DNA of 64,000 bases from Streptomyces zhihengii (GCF_016919245.1 NZ_JAFEJA010000001.1:3710001-3774000), one strand, 5' to 3'; shown: positions 26,822 through 37,298, counted from the stretch's first letter. Numbers and translations are program-made. The notes: generated by a model from the letters alone, not told the origin.

Positions 26822-26844
26822 AAAAGCGGAGCGGAGACAGCACC

Positions 26845-27423
26845 ATGGGCACCACACGGCAGCCGCGCCGGGGCGACACCCGGCAGCGCATCCAGGACGT
26901 GGCTCTGGAGCTCTTCGCCGAACAGGGATACGAGAAGACCTCGCTGCGCGAGATCGCCGAGGCCCTCGGTGTCACCAAGGCCGCGCTCTACTACCACTTC
27001 AGGACCAAGGAAGACATCGTGATCAGCCTCTTCCGGGACCTCACCCGCCCGATGGACGAGCTGCTGGCCTGGGGACGCGAGCAGCCGCGCACCCTGGAGA
27101 CGAAGACGGAGGTGCTGCGGCGCTACTACGACGCCCTGAACGCGGCGGCGCCGCTGTTCCGCTTCATGCAGGAGAACCAGGCGACGATGCGCGAGCTGAG
27201 CATCGGGGAGAGCTTCAAGGACCGCATGATCACGATGCTGGCCCTCTTCCAGGAGGACGACGCGGCCATGGTGGACCGGGTCCGCTGCATCTCCGCGCTC
27301 TTCACGCTGCACGCGTCGATGTTCGCCCTGAAAGACGTGAAGGGCGCCCCCGAGGAGAAGCGTGAAGCCGTCCTCGAGGTCGCCCTCGGTCTGATCGCCC
27401 AGGCACATCACGGCCAGGGCTGA
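26845..27423 (+). CDS. TetR family repressor of the MFS exporter
   Basis: 192-aa TetR/AcrR protein. The N-terminal DNA-binding domain is RIQDVALELFAEQGYEKTSL followed by REIAEALGVTKAALYYHFRT. The C-terminal ligand domain contains LRRYYDALNAAAPLFRFMQ. ATG at 26845 has GGAG in AAGCGGAGCGGAGACAGC upstream. Divergent arrangement and the mirrored operators make it the local repressor of the DHA2 pump, presumably released by the pumped drug or a metabolite. Autoregulation is likely because one operator arm overlaps its own -35. Confidence 0.92.
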   Translation: MGTTRQPRRGDTRQRIQDVALELFAEQGYEKTSLREIAEALGVTKAALYYHFRTKEDIVISLFRDLTRPMDELLAWGREQPRTLETKTEVLRRYYDALNAAAPLFRFMQENQATMRELSIGESFKDRMITMLALFQEDDAAMVDRVRCISALFTLHASMFALKDVKGAPEEKREAVLEVALGLIAQAHHGQG

Positions 27424-27428
27424 TCACT

Positions 27429-27444
27429 CGCCCCCTGCGGGGCG
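27429..27444. terminator. short hairpin between tetR and M23 gene
   Basis: CGCCCC-CTGC-GGGGCG lies in the 36-bp gap between the two convergent stop codons and probably serves both genes. Confidence 0.5.
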
Positions 27445-27459
27445 CGCGGGTGCCGCTCG

Positions 27460-28140
27460 TCAGATGGTGACGCCGACGGCACGCAGGTAGTTGGCCGGGT
27501 TGAGCGCCGAGCCGTAGTTCGGGGTGGTGCGGATCTCGAAGTGCAGGTGCGGGCCGGACGAGTTGCCGGTGTTGCCGGACTTGGCTATGAGCTGGCCGGT
27601 CTTGACCTTCGAGCCGACGCCGACGTCGATCTTCGACAGGTGCGCGTACTGCGAGTACTTGCCGTTGGCGTGCTTGATCACGATGGCGTTGCCGTACGCG
27701 GGGCCGTCGCCGCCGCCGTTCGGGCCCGCCTTGACGACGGTGCCGGCGTGCGCGGCCTTCACCGGGGTGCCGACCGGCACGGCGAAGTCCTGGCCGGAGT
27801 GCTTGTGCGACCACATCGAGCCGCCCTGGGCGAAGCTCGCGGTCAGCGTGTACTTGCTGACCGGCTTGACCCACGAGGACGCCTTCTTGGCGGCCTTCTT
27901 CTTCGCGGACGCCTTGGTGGCGATCGACTTCTTCGCCGCGGCGGCCTGGGCGTCGGCCTGGGCCGCGACGGCGGAGGCCGCGTCCACGGCGGCCGGCTTG
28001 ACCGCCTTGCCCGCGTCCGCGGAGGCGACACCCGCACCGGCTCCGACGACCATCACGGCGCCCATTCCGGCGGCCACGACGGCCCCACGGGTGCGCAGGA
28101 CGGACGGACGGAAACGGTGGATCATGGCGCGCTTCGACAT
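27460..28140 (-). CDS. secreted M23 family peptidase
   Basis: 226-aa exported peptidoglycan endopeptidase. A signal peptide with TRGAVVAAGMGAVMVVGAGA ends at VASADA. An Ala/Lys-rich low-complexity linker follows. The C-terminal LytM/M23 domain carries the zinc motifs HKHSGQDFAVPVGTPV (HxxxD) and GPHLHFEIRT (HxH), with GNAIVIKHANGKYSQYAHL between. It cleaves peptide cross-links of the cell wall. ATG at 28140 has GGAGG 8 nt upstream. It is divergent from a D,D-carboxypeptidase gene across about 550 bases. Streptomyces wall hydrolases are often under c-di-AMP riboswitch control, but I do not see that riboswitch core here. Confidence 0.93.
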   Translation of the reverse strand: MSKRAMIHRFRPSVLRTRGAVVAAGMGAVMVVGAGAGVASADAGKAVKPAAVDAASAVAAQADAQAAAAKKSIATKASAKKKAAKKASSWVKPVSKYTLTASFAQGGSMWSHKHSGQDFAVPVGTPVKAAHAGTVVKAGPNGGGDGPAYGNAIVIKHANGKYSQYAHLSKIDVGVGSKVKTGQLIAKSGNTGNSSGPHLHFEIRTTPNYGSALNPANYLRAVGVTI

Positions 28141-28167
28141 ACGGGAGAACCTCCGGGCATGAATGGA

Positions 28168-28254
28168 CCCGGCGTGCTCGCCGGGCTGGCTCCACATTGG
28201 TAACCCGCCCACCCAAGTCGCCTCAAATACCCCATCTACGACATCGCGTCGTAG
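28168..28254 (-). promoter_or_regulatory. M23 gene promoter, leader hairpin and upstream palindrome
   Basis: On the minus strand TTGAGG (28221-28226), 18 nt, TACCAA (28197-28202) forms a plausible promoter. The short leader contains a hairpin CCCGGCG-AGCA-CGCCGGG (28168-28185) just before the ribosome binding site. Upstream of the -35 a 19-bp inverted repeat CTACGAC-ATCGC-GTCGTAG (28236-28254) has the form of an operator for a dimeric regulator. Confidence 0.45.
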
Positions 28255-28688
28255 CCGAGGCTCCGGGAATCAGCCTCTTGACGCCTTCACCGGACACCCG
28301 GCCCCCGGCCGCCGAGAACGCCGCCATTTGTCCGTTCGATCCGGTTTACGCCCACGTCCGGGCCCGGCCACCGGGGATTCGGCCCCCGACGGCGGGCATC
28401 GCGCCGCCGGAGGGCCGAAGGTCCCGCCGCGCAGCGGCCCACCGGCCCCGCCCGACCCCCGCGGCACCGCACTATTCCGTCTAGTAGGTCCGTTTTGCCC
28501 TGTGCGCCTTGTCACGGGCGAGGGGCCTCCGGGGGCCCGCAAAGGTGACCGGGGCCACCCCGGAAGCCCTCCGCGCGCCACCCAAGAACCGCCCCGAATG
28601 CGGCATTTGGGGGTGACCGGGGCCACACGACACCCCCGGATCGAGGCGTTCTTCCGGAGGACCCCCGCTTACGGGATGCTCCGGTGCC
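28255..28688. other. intergenic region before the carboxypeptidase gene
   Basis: No gene is supported here. A 15-bp direct repeat GGTGACCGGGGCCAC occurs at 28544-28558 and 28612-28626 on the plus strand, 68 bp apart and itself partly palindromic, which could be paired regulatory sites for the carboxypeptidase gene. The stretch around 28470-28500 (CACTATTCCGTCTAGTAGG) is less GC-rich and may hold a promoter. Confidence 0.5.
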
Positions 28689-30293
28689 ATGAGCAGACCC
28701 GTGAATCCCGAGCCCCGCCTCACCGCACTGCGCCGACGCGGCTGGATCCCGGCCCTCGCCGCGGCACTCGCCTGCACGCTCACCTGGAGCTCCCCCGCGG
28801 GCGCCGGGCCCTCCGACACCGGCCTCAAGGGCGCGATCGACACGATCCTCGGCGACCCACGCCTCGACGGCGGAGCCGTGAGCGTCGTCGTCGCCGACGC
28901 CGCGACCGGGGAGCGCCTCTACCGGCGCGACGCCGGCGACCGGCTGATGCCCGCCTCCAACACCAAGCTCGCCACCTCGGTCGCCGCCATGGCCCTGCTC
29001 GGCCCCGGCCACCGCTGGACCACCGACGTCCTGACGAGCGGGCGCCGCCACGGCTCCACGCTGGTGGGCGATCTCCATCTGCGCGGCTCCGGCGACCCCA
29101 CGACCCTCGCGGCCGACTACGACCGGCTCGCCGCCGACGTCGCCGCGACCGGCATCCGGCGGATCACCGGCCGGCTGGTGGCCGACGACACGGCCTTCGA
29201 CAGCGTCCGCCTCGGCCGCTCATGGGCCGCCGACGACGAGTCCGCGTACTACTCGGCGCCCATCTCTGCGCTCACCCTGGCCCCCGACACCGACTACGAC
29301 TCCGGCACGGTCGTGGTCGAGGTGACCCCCGGCGCCCGCCCCGGCGACCGCCCGTCGGTGCGGCTGACCCCGCCGAACAGCCATGTGCGCCTCGACGTGG
29401 GCGCGACCACCGTGGCGAAGGACGCGCCCGCCGACCTCGCCGTCGAACGCCGGCACGGCACCGAGACGGTCACGGTCGGCGGCGGCATCCCCGCCGGGGC
29501 CGCCACCGTCAAGGAGTGGATCGCCGTCCACGACCCGACCGCCTACGCCACCTCGGTGTTCGCCGACGCGCTCCGCGCCCACGGCGTCCGGGTGCCGGAC
29601 GGGCCCCGGCCCGTCCGCGCCGCGCCCCCCGGCGCCCGGGTGGTGGCCGCCCACCGGTCCATGCCGCTCACCGAGCTGATGCACCCCTTCATGAAGCTGT
29701 CGAACAACATGCACGCCGAGGCCCTCACCAAGACCATCGGCCGCACCGTCTCGGGGGCGGGGACCTGGGACGCCGGTCTGGCCGCCGTCCGCACGGACCT
29801 GGAAGGACGCGGCGTGGACATCCGGGGCGTGCGCCAGGCGGACGGCTCGGGGCTCTCCCGGATGAACCTCTTCCCCGCCGAGGCGCTGACCACCCTGCTG
29901 CTCTCGGCACGCGGGGAGCCCTGGTACGCCGCGTGGTACGACGCCCTGCCGGTGGCCTGCGCCCCCGACCGGGCCGTCGGCGGCACGCTGCGCTCCCGGA
30001 TGTGCTCGACACCCGCGGCGCTCAACGCCCGGGCCAAGACCGGCTCGCTCACCGGAGCCTCGGCGCTGTCGGGGTACGTCACCGACGCGGCCGGTCGGGA
30101 GCTGGTCTACAGCGTGGTCCTCAACAACTACCTGGCCTCCTCGGTGAAGAGCGTCGAGGACGCCGTCGTGGTCACCCTGGCCTCCTCGGACACGGCCGGC
30201 GGCACCGTCCGGGGGGCCTCCCCCTCACGGGCCCGGACGGCGGAGCCCGACGCCGCGCTCGAGTGCTCCTGGCACCGGCCGGGCCGCTGCTGA
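28689..30293 (+). CDS. dacB: D-alanyl-D-alanine carboxypeptidase/endopeptidase (S13)
   Basis: 534-aa exported penicillin-binding protein of the PBP4 type that trims stem peptides and cuts cross-links in peptidoglycan. A signal peptide (RRRGWIPALAAALACTLTWS) ends near AGAGPS. The SxxK motif is in LMPASNTKLATSVAAM, SxN in MKLSNNMHAEAL, and KTG in NARAKTGSLTGASALSG. A large insert between SxxK and SxN is normal for this family. The C-terminal tail after about residue 490 is Ser/Ala-rich and ends with a Cys. ATG at 28689 has no strong Shine-Dalgarno sequence. It is divergent from the M23 peptidase gene. Confidence 0.93.
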   Translation: MSRPVNPEPRLTALRRRGWIPALAAALACTLTWSSPAGAGPSDTGLKGAIDTILGDPRLDGGAVSVVVADAATGERLYRRDAGDRLMPASNTKLATSVAAMALLGPGHRWTTDVLTSGRRHGSTLVGDLHLRGSGDPTTLAADYDRLAADVAATGIRRITGRLVADDTAFDSVRLGRSWAADDESAYYSAPISALTLAPDTDYDSGTVVVEVTPGARPGDRPSVRLTPPNSHVRLDVGATTVAKDAPADLAVERRHGTETVTVGGGIPAGAATVKEWIAVHDPTAYATSVFADALRAHGVRVPDGPRPVRAAPPGARVVAAHRSMPLTELMHPFMKLSNNMHAEALTKTIGRTVSGAGTWDAGLAAVRTDLEGRGVDIRGVRQADGSGLSRMNLFPAEALTTLLLSARGEPWYAAWYDALPVACAPDRAVGGTLRSRMCSTPAALNARAKTGSLTGASALSGYVTDAAGRELVYSVVLNNYLASSVKSVEDAVVVTLASSDTAGGTVRGASPSRARTAEPDAALECSWHRPGRC

Positions 30294-30340
30294 TCCCCCC
30301 GCCCGCCGGCTCTCCGGCGGCAGAGGCGGGGCATGAAGAA

Positions 30341-30380
30341 GGGCCGGGCCCCGGATCCTCTCGGATCCGGGGCCCGGCCC
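30341..30380. terminator. bidirectional terminator between dacB and clpC
   Basis: A perfect 18-bp stem (30341-30358 with 30363-30380, GGGCCGGGCCCCGGATCC) and a TCTC loop lie between the convergent stops. Confidence 0.9.
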
Positions 30381-30407
30381 CGTGTCAGGCGCCCCGAGGG
30401 GCCCTCG

Positions 30408-32933
<2,526 letters not shown>

Positions 32934-33364
32934 CGTTAATCGCTCCTCAGAGCGGTCAGGCAGTAAGGGGTCGGTCCCCTCCCTGTCCTTCCGCAGCTTA
33001 GTCCCGCAAGCGGGGACCGCTCATTCCAACTGCCGACACCCGTCTGTGGCCTCCTGACCCCTGAACGCCGACAACTGCTCCAACCCGATGGTGCGAGACG
33101 ATGTTCCCGCAGGCCAGGCAGTTACCCCTGTCGCCAGTACGCCGATGGCGAACGTGAGACGGCCCTGCGAGCGTGTCGCCCCTCCCCACTAGGAATGTCT
33201 TACCCGTCATCACTGACAGTCCATGCGGCGCACACCCGTCCCCTCAGCTACGGGCGAACAACCTTGCGCCGTGCCGCGCGCCCGTGGCGCCCCCGTTCCG
33301 GCACCGTGTGCGACGGACCGCACACCTTTCGTAACCGACGGGGGTCCGGGGAAGTTCCCCGGGT
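32934..33364. other. clpC upstream region with inverted repeat and -10
   Basis: This 431-bp gap holds no supported gene. On the minus strand TAAGCT (32995-33000) is a good -10 for clpC, with TGAGCG 17 nt upstream. The spacer between them is a near-perfect inverted repeat, GTCCCGCAAGCGGGGAC on the plus strand (33001-33017). The ClgR-type site lies farther upstream at 33140-33153. The rest up to the next gene shows no clear signal. Confidence 0.5.
33140..33153 (-). promoter_or_regulatory. ClgR-type operator
   Basis: The minus strand reads GTTCGC-CATCG-GCG, an exact match to the GTTCGC-N5-GCG box bound by ClgR, the activator of clpP1, clpC and lon in Streptomyces. The site lies upstream of clpC in the correct orientation, so a promoter just downstream of it is expected in addition to the one at about 32995. 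Confidence 0.75.
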
Positions 33365-33943
33365 ATGGCCTCCACGATCCCGTCGCTCCCGCATCCCCGC
33401 CCGCCCGGCGACGACGGCGTCGGGCACTGGTACCGCACGGTGCTCGGCTGGACGGTCGCCGAGGGCTCACCCGTGGCACTGGCGACGGGGATCCACTTCG
33501 ACGTGCTGGAGATGCCGGCGGCGGCCGGCGCGGCGCTGCTGCGCCGGGCGGCCGCCGGGCCCGTCGCGCTCCAGGGCGGCAGGATGCGGCTGCTGGTCGC
33601 GGCGGGGAGCGCCGAGGAACTGCCGGGGCTGCTCGACTGGCTGGACTGGGGCGGCGTGGCCCTGGACCTCACGGCCACCGGGGCCGGCGGGCGGACGACC
33701 GCCCCGGCGCCCCCCGGCCGGACGGGTCCCGTCCCCCGGGGGGCCGCCCGCTGGCTGCGCCCGCCCGGGCGGGGGCGGGGCGCGGAACTGCCCGTGCTCG
33801 CCGGACTCGGGGGCAGTGGGGATGCCCCCGATCTCGTACGGCTGGTGGCCGCCGCGGCGACGGAGTGCCACCGGCTCCGGCTGCTGCGCACCGGGTGCGC
33901 GCGTGCCGGACGGGGCGAGCGTCAGCCGTTGGCCTTCTCGTAG
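33365..33943 (+). CDS. SCO3374-type hypothetical protein
   Basis: 192-aa protein found in Streptomyces between clpC and lsr2. The first half, HPRPPGDDGVGHWYRTVLGW and TGIHFDVLEMPAAAGAALLR, resembles the N-terminal part of the bifunctional primase/polymerase-like domain that actinobacteria use in several small proteins. No catalytic Asp set is evident, so activity is doubtful. The second half is low complexity followed by an amphipathic helix (LVRLVAAAATECHRLRLL). ATG at 33365 has a weak upstream GGGG stretch. Its 3' end overlaps the convergent lsr2 coding region by 22 bp. Function unknown. Confidence 0.82.
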   Translation: MASTIPSLPHPRPPGDDGVGHWYRTVLGWTVAEGSPVALATGIHFDVLEMPAAAGAALLRRAAAGPVALQGGRMRLLVAAGSAEELPGLLDWLDWGGVALDLTATGAGGRTTAPAPPGRTGPVPRGAARWLRPPGRGRGAELPVLAGLGGSGDAPDLVRLVAAAATECHRLRLLRTGCARAGRGERQPLAFS

Positions 33944-34257
33944 GCCTCGCGGACGGACGCGGGGACGCGACCGCGGTCGTTGACCTCGTAGCCGTTGGCC
34001 TTGGCCCACGCGCGGATCTCCGCCGTGTCCTTGTTGCCGCCCGCGGCAGCGCGGCCCTTGCCGCGGCCGGTCGCGGCACGGCCACCGGTACGCCGGCCGC
34101 TCTTCGCGTACGGCTCGAGCAGGCTCCGGAGCTTGTCGGCATTGGCGGTGGTGAGGTCGATCTCGTAGGTCTTGCCGTCCAGAGCGAACGTCACCGTCTC
34201 GTCCGCCTCGCCGCCGTCGAGGTCGTCGACAAGAAGGACCTGAACCTTCTGTGCCAC
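33922..34257 (-). CDS. lsr2: nucleoid-associated protein Lsr2
   Basis: 111-aa xenogeneic silencer that bridges AT-rich DNA and represses horizontally acquired and antibiotic genes. The N-terminal dimerisation domain (AQKVQVLLVDDLDGGEADET, then VTFALDGKTYEIDL) is joined by a Gly/Arg-rich linker to the DNA-binding domain with AEIRAWAKANGYEVNDRGRV, where RGR is the minor-groove hook. The start is GTG at 34257 with AAAGGAAA 6 nt upstream. The upstream region is unusually AT-rich for this genome, which suggests autoregulation. The 3' end overlaps the convergent gene by 22 bp, so antisense transcription is possible. Confidence 0.97.
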   Translation of the reverse strand: MAQKVQVLLVDDLDGGEADETVTFALDGKTYEIDLTTANADKLRSLLEPYAKSGRRTGGRAATGRGKGRAAAGGNKDTAEIRAWAKANGYEVNDRGRVPASVREAYEKANG

Positions 34258-34340
34258 CGGATTTCCTTTCATCGAAAATGCAGTTACGCGGAAAGGAAAC
34301 CGCTTTTCTCTGGAAAACACAAACCCTTGGCAGAGGTTCA
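34258..34340. promoter_or_regulatory. AT-rich lsr2 promoter region
   Basis: This stretch holds repeated A/T runs (GAAAATGCAG, AAAGGAAA, GGAAAACACAAA) and is clearly less GC-rich than its surroundings. It contains the imperfect palindrome GCGGAAAGGAAACCGC. It probably contains the lsr2 promoter and a binding site for Lsr2 itself. The exact -10 and -35 are not clear. Confidence 0.45.
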
Positions 34341-34414
34341 GATCCTCGAGAAGACGGGAAACGTGCGCGATTCGGACATAGGGATCCGGGCTTCCGCGGA
34401 CGGGCCGGCCGCCG

Positions 34415-34942
34415 TCACAGGTGCAGAAGCATGCGGCTGTTGCCCAACGTGTTCGGCTTCACCCGTTCGAGACCGAGGAACTCCGCGACTCCCTCGTCAT
34501 AGGAACGCAGCAGCTCCGCGTAGACATCGGTGTCGACCGGAGTCTGGGACTCCCCGATCTCGGTGAAGCCGTGCTTCTGGAAGAAGTCGACTTCGAAGGT
34601 GAGGCAGAAAACCCGGCGCACGCCGAGCCACCGCGCGGTCTGGAGCAGCTTGCCGAGCACCTGGTGACCGATGCCGTGGCCGAGGAACTGCGGGTCCACC
34701 GCGAGGGTGCGCACTTCGGCGAGGTCTTCCCACATCACATGCAGTGCGCCGCAGCCGACGACCCTGGCGTCCTCGTCGCGTTCCGCCACCCAGAACTCCT
34801 GGATGGCTTCGTAAAGCGTGACGGTCGCTTTGTCGAGCAGGATGCCTTCACTCACGTACGGATCGACGAGTCGGCGCACATCGGGGACATCGCTGGTCCT
34901 GGCCCGCCGGACGGTGACGGCATTTGCTGCGGCATAAGGCAT
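34415..34942 (-). CDS. GNAT N-acetyltransferase, stand-alone NAGS-like
   Basis: 175-aa acetyltransferase. The GNAT core carries VTVRRARTSDVPDVRRLVDP at the start, the acetyl-CoA loop DPQFLGHGIGHQVLGKLL (R/QxxGxG type) and FFQKHGFTEIG. The motif pattern, especially GCGALHVMWEDLAEVRTLAV, matches the short, kinase-less N-acetylglutamate synthase group (ArgA-like) of actinobacteria that makes the first arginine intermediate. The name amino-acid N-acetyltransferase is the safest call. ATG at 34942 lies 9 bp after the BlaI-type gene on the same strand, so the two are probably cotranscribed. Confidence 0.85.
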   Translation of the reverse strand: MPYAAANAVTVRRARTSDVPDVRRLVDPYVSEGILLDKATVTLYEAIQEFWVAERDEDARVVGCGALHVMWEDLAEVRTLAVDPQFLGHGIGHQVLGKLLQTARWLGVRRVFCLTFEVDFFQKHGFTEIGESQTPVDTDVYAELLRSYDEGVAEFLGLERVKPNTLGNSRMLLHL

Positions 34943-34951
34943 GGCGCGACG

Positions 34952-35347
34952 CTATCGCCCCGCCGCACCCGGTCCGTCGCCACCCTCGTCGCCCTGCACG
35001 ATGCGCATCGCGGCTTGCAGCGACTCGCGCTGCTCGGGCGACATCATGCCGAAGAAGGCGACAAGCGCGGCGGCCGGGTTGTCGCTCTGGGACCAGGCTT
35101 CGTTCATCAGTGCGGCCGAGTAGGCGGCACGGGTGGAGACCGCCGTATACCGATAGGCGCGGCCGTCCACTTCCCGGCGCACCCAGCCCTTCTGATGGAG
35201 ATTGTCCATTACCGTCATGACGGTGGTGTAGGCGATGGACCGTTCCTGCTGGAGGTCTTCCAGGACTTCCCTGACGGTGACCGGCCGGTTCCATTGCCAG
35301 ACCCGGGTCATGACGGCGTCTTCGAGCTCTCCCAATTGACGGGGCAC
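34952..35347 (-). CDS. BlaI/MecI/CopY family repressor
   Basis: 131-aa winged-helix repressor. The DNA-binding domain is LGELEDAVMTRVWQWNRPVT, REVLEDLQQERSIAYTTVMT and DNLHQKGWVRREVDGRAYRY. The C-terminal dimerisation helix includes AALVAFFGMMSPEQRESL. BlaI proteins are usually paired with a BlaR1-type sensor protease; none lies adjacent, so its signal is unknown. GTG at 35347 is preceded by AGGGTGG. TACTAG sits in the promoter and may belong to its operator. It is the first gene of a unit with the GNAT acetyltransferase. Confidence 0.88.
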   Translation of the reverse strand: MPRQLGELEDAVMTRVWQWNRPVTVREVLEDLQQERSIAYTTVMTVMDNLHQKGWVRREVDGRAYRYTAVSTRAAYSAALMNEAWSQSDNPAAALVAFFGMMSPEQRESLQAAMRIVQGDEGGDGPGAAGR

Positions 35348-35394
35348 ATTGCCACCCTAGTAGGAGAAACCGTCACGAAGAGCTATTGACGTAA

Positions 35395-35431
35395 CAAAAA
35401 GGACGTACGACAGGGAACTGTCGTACGTCCT
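35395..35431 (-). terminator. intrinsic terminator with U-tract
   Basis: A perfect 14-bp stem (35400-35413 with 35418-35431) and 4-nt loop are followed on the minus strand by TTTTTG. It ends the transcript of the small membrane protein gene at 35452-35625. A real U-tract is uncommon in this genome. Confidence 0.92.
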
Positions 35432-35451
35432 CGATGCGCCGGGACGGCGTC

Positions 35452-35625
35452 TCAGGCGTCGGGGCCGGGCTGCCGGGCCGACTCGGCCCGGCTCAGCGCG
35501 GCGTCGACGGCCGCGTCCTCCTTGGCCTTGTTCGGGCCGCCCTGGCTCTTGACGATCGTCACGACCAGGCCGATGAAGAAGGCGGCCATCACCACGGGGG
35601 GAACGAGCGCGGAAACGTAGTCCAT
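35452..35625 (-). CDS. single-pass small membrane protein
   Basis: 57-aa protein: DYVSALVPPVVMAAFFIGLV forms one membrane helix, then IVKSQGGPNKAKEDAAVDAA and a polar tail. This pattern (helix then a Lys/Glu-rich short tail) is common in conserved Streptomyces small proteins of unknown function. The ATG at 35625 follows TACTCT by 7 nt, so a leaderless message is likely. A strong intrinsic terminator follows. It lies 14 bp after the preceding hypothetical gene. Function unknown. Confidence 0.78.
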   Translation of the reverse strand: MDYVSALVPPVVMAAFFIGLVVTIVKSQGGPNKAKEDAAVDAALSRAESARQPGPDA

Positions 35626-35639
35626 GCCGTCCAGAGTAG

Positions 35640-36275
35640 CTATCCGACGGCGCGGTGCTCCGGCGGGGGCACCGGCTTCCGGCGTGGCGGGAACACCTCG
35701 GAGGGCTTCGGCACCGGCTTCTCCTCGGGAGCCGGCGGCCTCGGCCGCGGCTGCGGCCTGCCCTTCGGGTCGTCGGCTCCCCGGCCGCCGGGGAGCGCGA
35801 GCAGCCGGGCGCGGCGGGGCGTTCCGGCGGGCCGGTGCTCCGGCGCGGGCGCCGGTGCGGGGACGCGCACGGCGCTCCGGGCGAGCCTGGCCCGCACCGA
35901 CCGCTCCGCGATCCCCAGGCAGCGCCGCAGCACGGCCGCGGCCACCGGGTTGCCGCCGAGTGCCCGCAGGGCCGCGAGATCGTCCCTGACGGGCTCGTAG
36001 CCGGCCGCCAGGGCCTCCTGGAGGAGCTCCAGATAGCCGGAGGCCGAGCCGGGCAGGGCGGCGCGGTAGCGGGCGAGATCGGAGACGAGGAAGGCGCGCA
36101 GGCGTCCGGCCTCGCGGACGGCCTCGTCGACGGAGTCGGCCAGACGCAGGCATTCCCGGACGTCCTCGTCGGCGAGGGGGACGGGATGGAGGGCGGTGGC
36201 GAGGGCGCGTCGGAGCACACGCAGCTCGTCCGCGCCGAAGGCCATTCCGCCGTGGGGTCCGTATGGCGTGGGCAT
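35640..36275 (-). CDS. hypothetical protein with helical N-terminus
   Basis: 211-aa protein, family not recognised. It starts PTPYGPHGGMAFGADELRVL and has a helical region of about 130 residues with LRLADSVDEAVREAGRLRAF and YLELLQEALAAGYEPVRDDL. The last third is Pro/Arg-rich and disordered-looking (RGADDPKGRPQPRPRPPAPE). No membrane segment or catalytic motif is visible. A TATGGT hexamer ends 6 nt before the ATG at 36275, again suggesting a leaderless mRNA. The DNA between this gene and coaX (36276-36500) holds no supported gene. Confidence 0.72.
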   Translation of the reverse strand: MPTPYGPHGGMAFGADELRVLRRALATALHPVPLADEDVRECLRLADSVDEAVREAGRLRAFLVSDLARYRAALPGSASGYLELLQEALAAGYEPVRDDLAALRALGGNPVAAAVLRRCLGIAERSVRARLARSAVRVPAPAPAPEHRPAGTPRRARLLALPGGRGADDPKGRPQPRPRPPAPEEKPVPKPSEVFPPRRKPVPPPEHRAVG

Positions 36276-36500
36276 GCGCCGACCATACGAGCCGAAGGGC
36301 CAAATTCCACTTAATGGTACGAAAGCGGGCGTTTTCATTTCCGCGGGCGGAATTGCGTGCGCGCGAAGGCCCGTCCGGCACCGTCCCCGCGTACGGGAAG
36401 GCGGAGGCGGTGCCGTGTTCCTCGGGCCCGGCGGGAGCAGCCTCCTACCCGGAGGCGGTGGCCCGGCCCGCCGGGGCGGGACGGCTCCGGCGGGCGGTCG

Positions 36501-37298
36501 TCACCTGCGGGCGACGTTGCGCTCGTAGACCAGGCGCAGGCCGATCAGCGTCAGCCAGGGCTCGTGCTCGTCGATCGCGGAGGACTCGCCGAGCACCATC
36601 GGCGCCAGGCCGCCCGTCGCGATCACGGTCACCTCCTCCGGGTCCTCGGCGAGCTCCCGCTTCATCCGGCCCACCACGCCGTCGACCTGGCCCGCGAAGC
36701 CGTAGACGATGCCGGCCTGCATGGCCTCCACGGTGTTCTTGCCGATCACGCTGCGCGGGCGGGCCAGCTCGATCTTGCGGAGCTGGGCACCCTTCACCCC
36801 GAGCGCCTCGACGGAGATCTCGATGCCGGGGGCGATCACCCCGCCCGTGTACTCGCCGCGCGCGCTGACGGCGTCGAAGGTCGTCGCCGTGCCGAAGTCG
36901 ACGACGATCGCGGGGCCCCCGTACAGCTCGACCGCCGCGACCGCGTTGATGATGCGGTCGGCGCCGACCTCCTTCGGGTTGTCCATCAGGATCGGCACAC
37001 CGGTCTTGATGCCGGGCTCGACCAGGACCGCCGGCACGTCGCCGTAGTAGCGGCGGGTGACCTCGCGCAGTTCGTGCAGCACCGACGGGACCGTCGAGCA
37101 GATCGCGATGCCCTCGATGCCGTCGCCCAGTTCCTCGCCGAGCAGCGGGTGCATGCCCATCAGGCCCTGGAGGAGGACGGCGAGTTCGTCGGCGGTGCGC
37201 CGCGAGTCGGTCGAGATGCGCCAGTGCTCGACGATCTCCTCGCCGTCGAAGAGACCCAGGACGGTGTGGGTGTTGCCGACGTCGATGGTGAGGAGCAT
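36501..37298 (-). CDS. coaX: type III pantothenate kinase
   Basis: 265-aa potassium-dependent kinase that phosphorylates pantothenate, the first committed step of CoA synthesis. The N-terminal phosphate loop LLTIDVGNTHTVLGLFDG, AIVVDFGTATTFDAVSARG and TGGVIAPGIEISVEAL are typical of CoaX. Its ATG shares one base with the nadC stop (TGATG), so translation is coupled. It closes an operon that also makes pantothenate (panC) and NAD (nadB, nadC). Confidence 0.96.
   Translation of the reverse strand: MLLTIDVGNTHTVLGLFDGEEIVEHWRISTDSRRTADELAVLLQGLMGMHPLLGEELGDGIEGIAICSTVPSVLHELREVTRRYYGDVPAVLVEPGIKTGVPILMDNPKEVGADRIINAVAAVELYGGPAIVVDFGTATTFDAVSARGEYTGGVIAPGIEISVEALGVKGAQLRKIELARPRSVIGKNTVEAMQAGIVYGFAGQVDGVVGRMKRELAEDPEEVTVIATGGLAPMVLGESSAIDEHEPWLTLIGLRLVYERNVARR

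Noticed and set aside
25133..28140. Mobile or resistance island around the MFS pump
   Set aside because: GC content and codon use look like the surroundings, and there is no integrase, transposase, tRNA or attachment-site repeat; the 22-bp inverted repeats are operators in a promoter region.
28141..28400. Possible ydaO-type c-di-AMP riboswitch before the M23 peptidase gene
   Set aside because: The region has hairpins and the gene type fits, but I do not find the conserved riboswitch core phrases (for example AGCTAACC with GTAGGC near the 3' end) on the gene's strand. A covariance-model search would decide.
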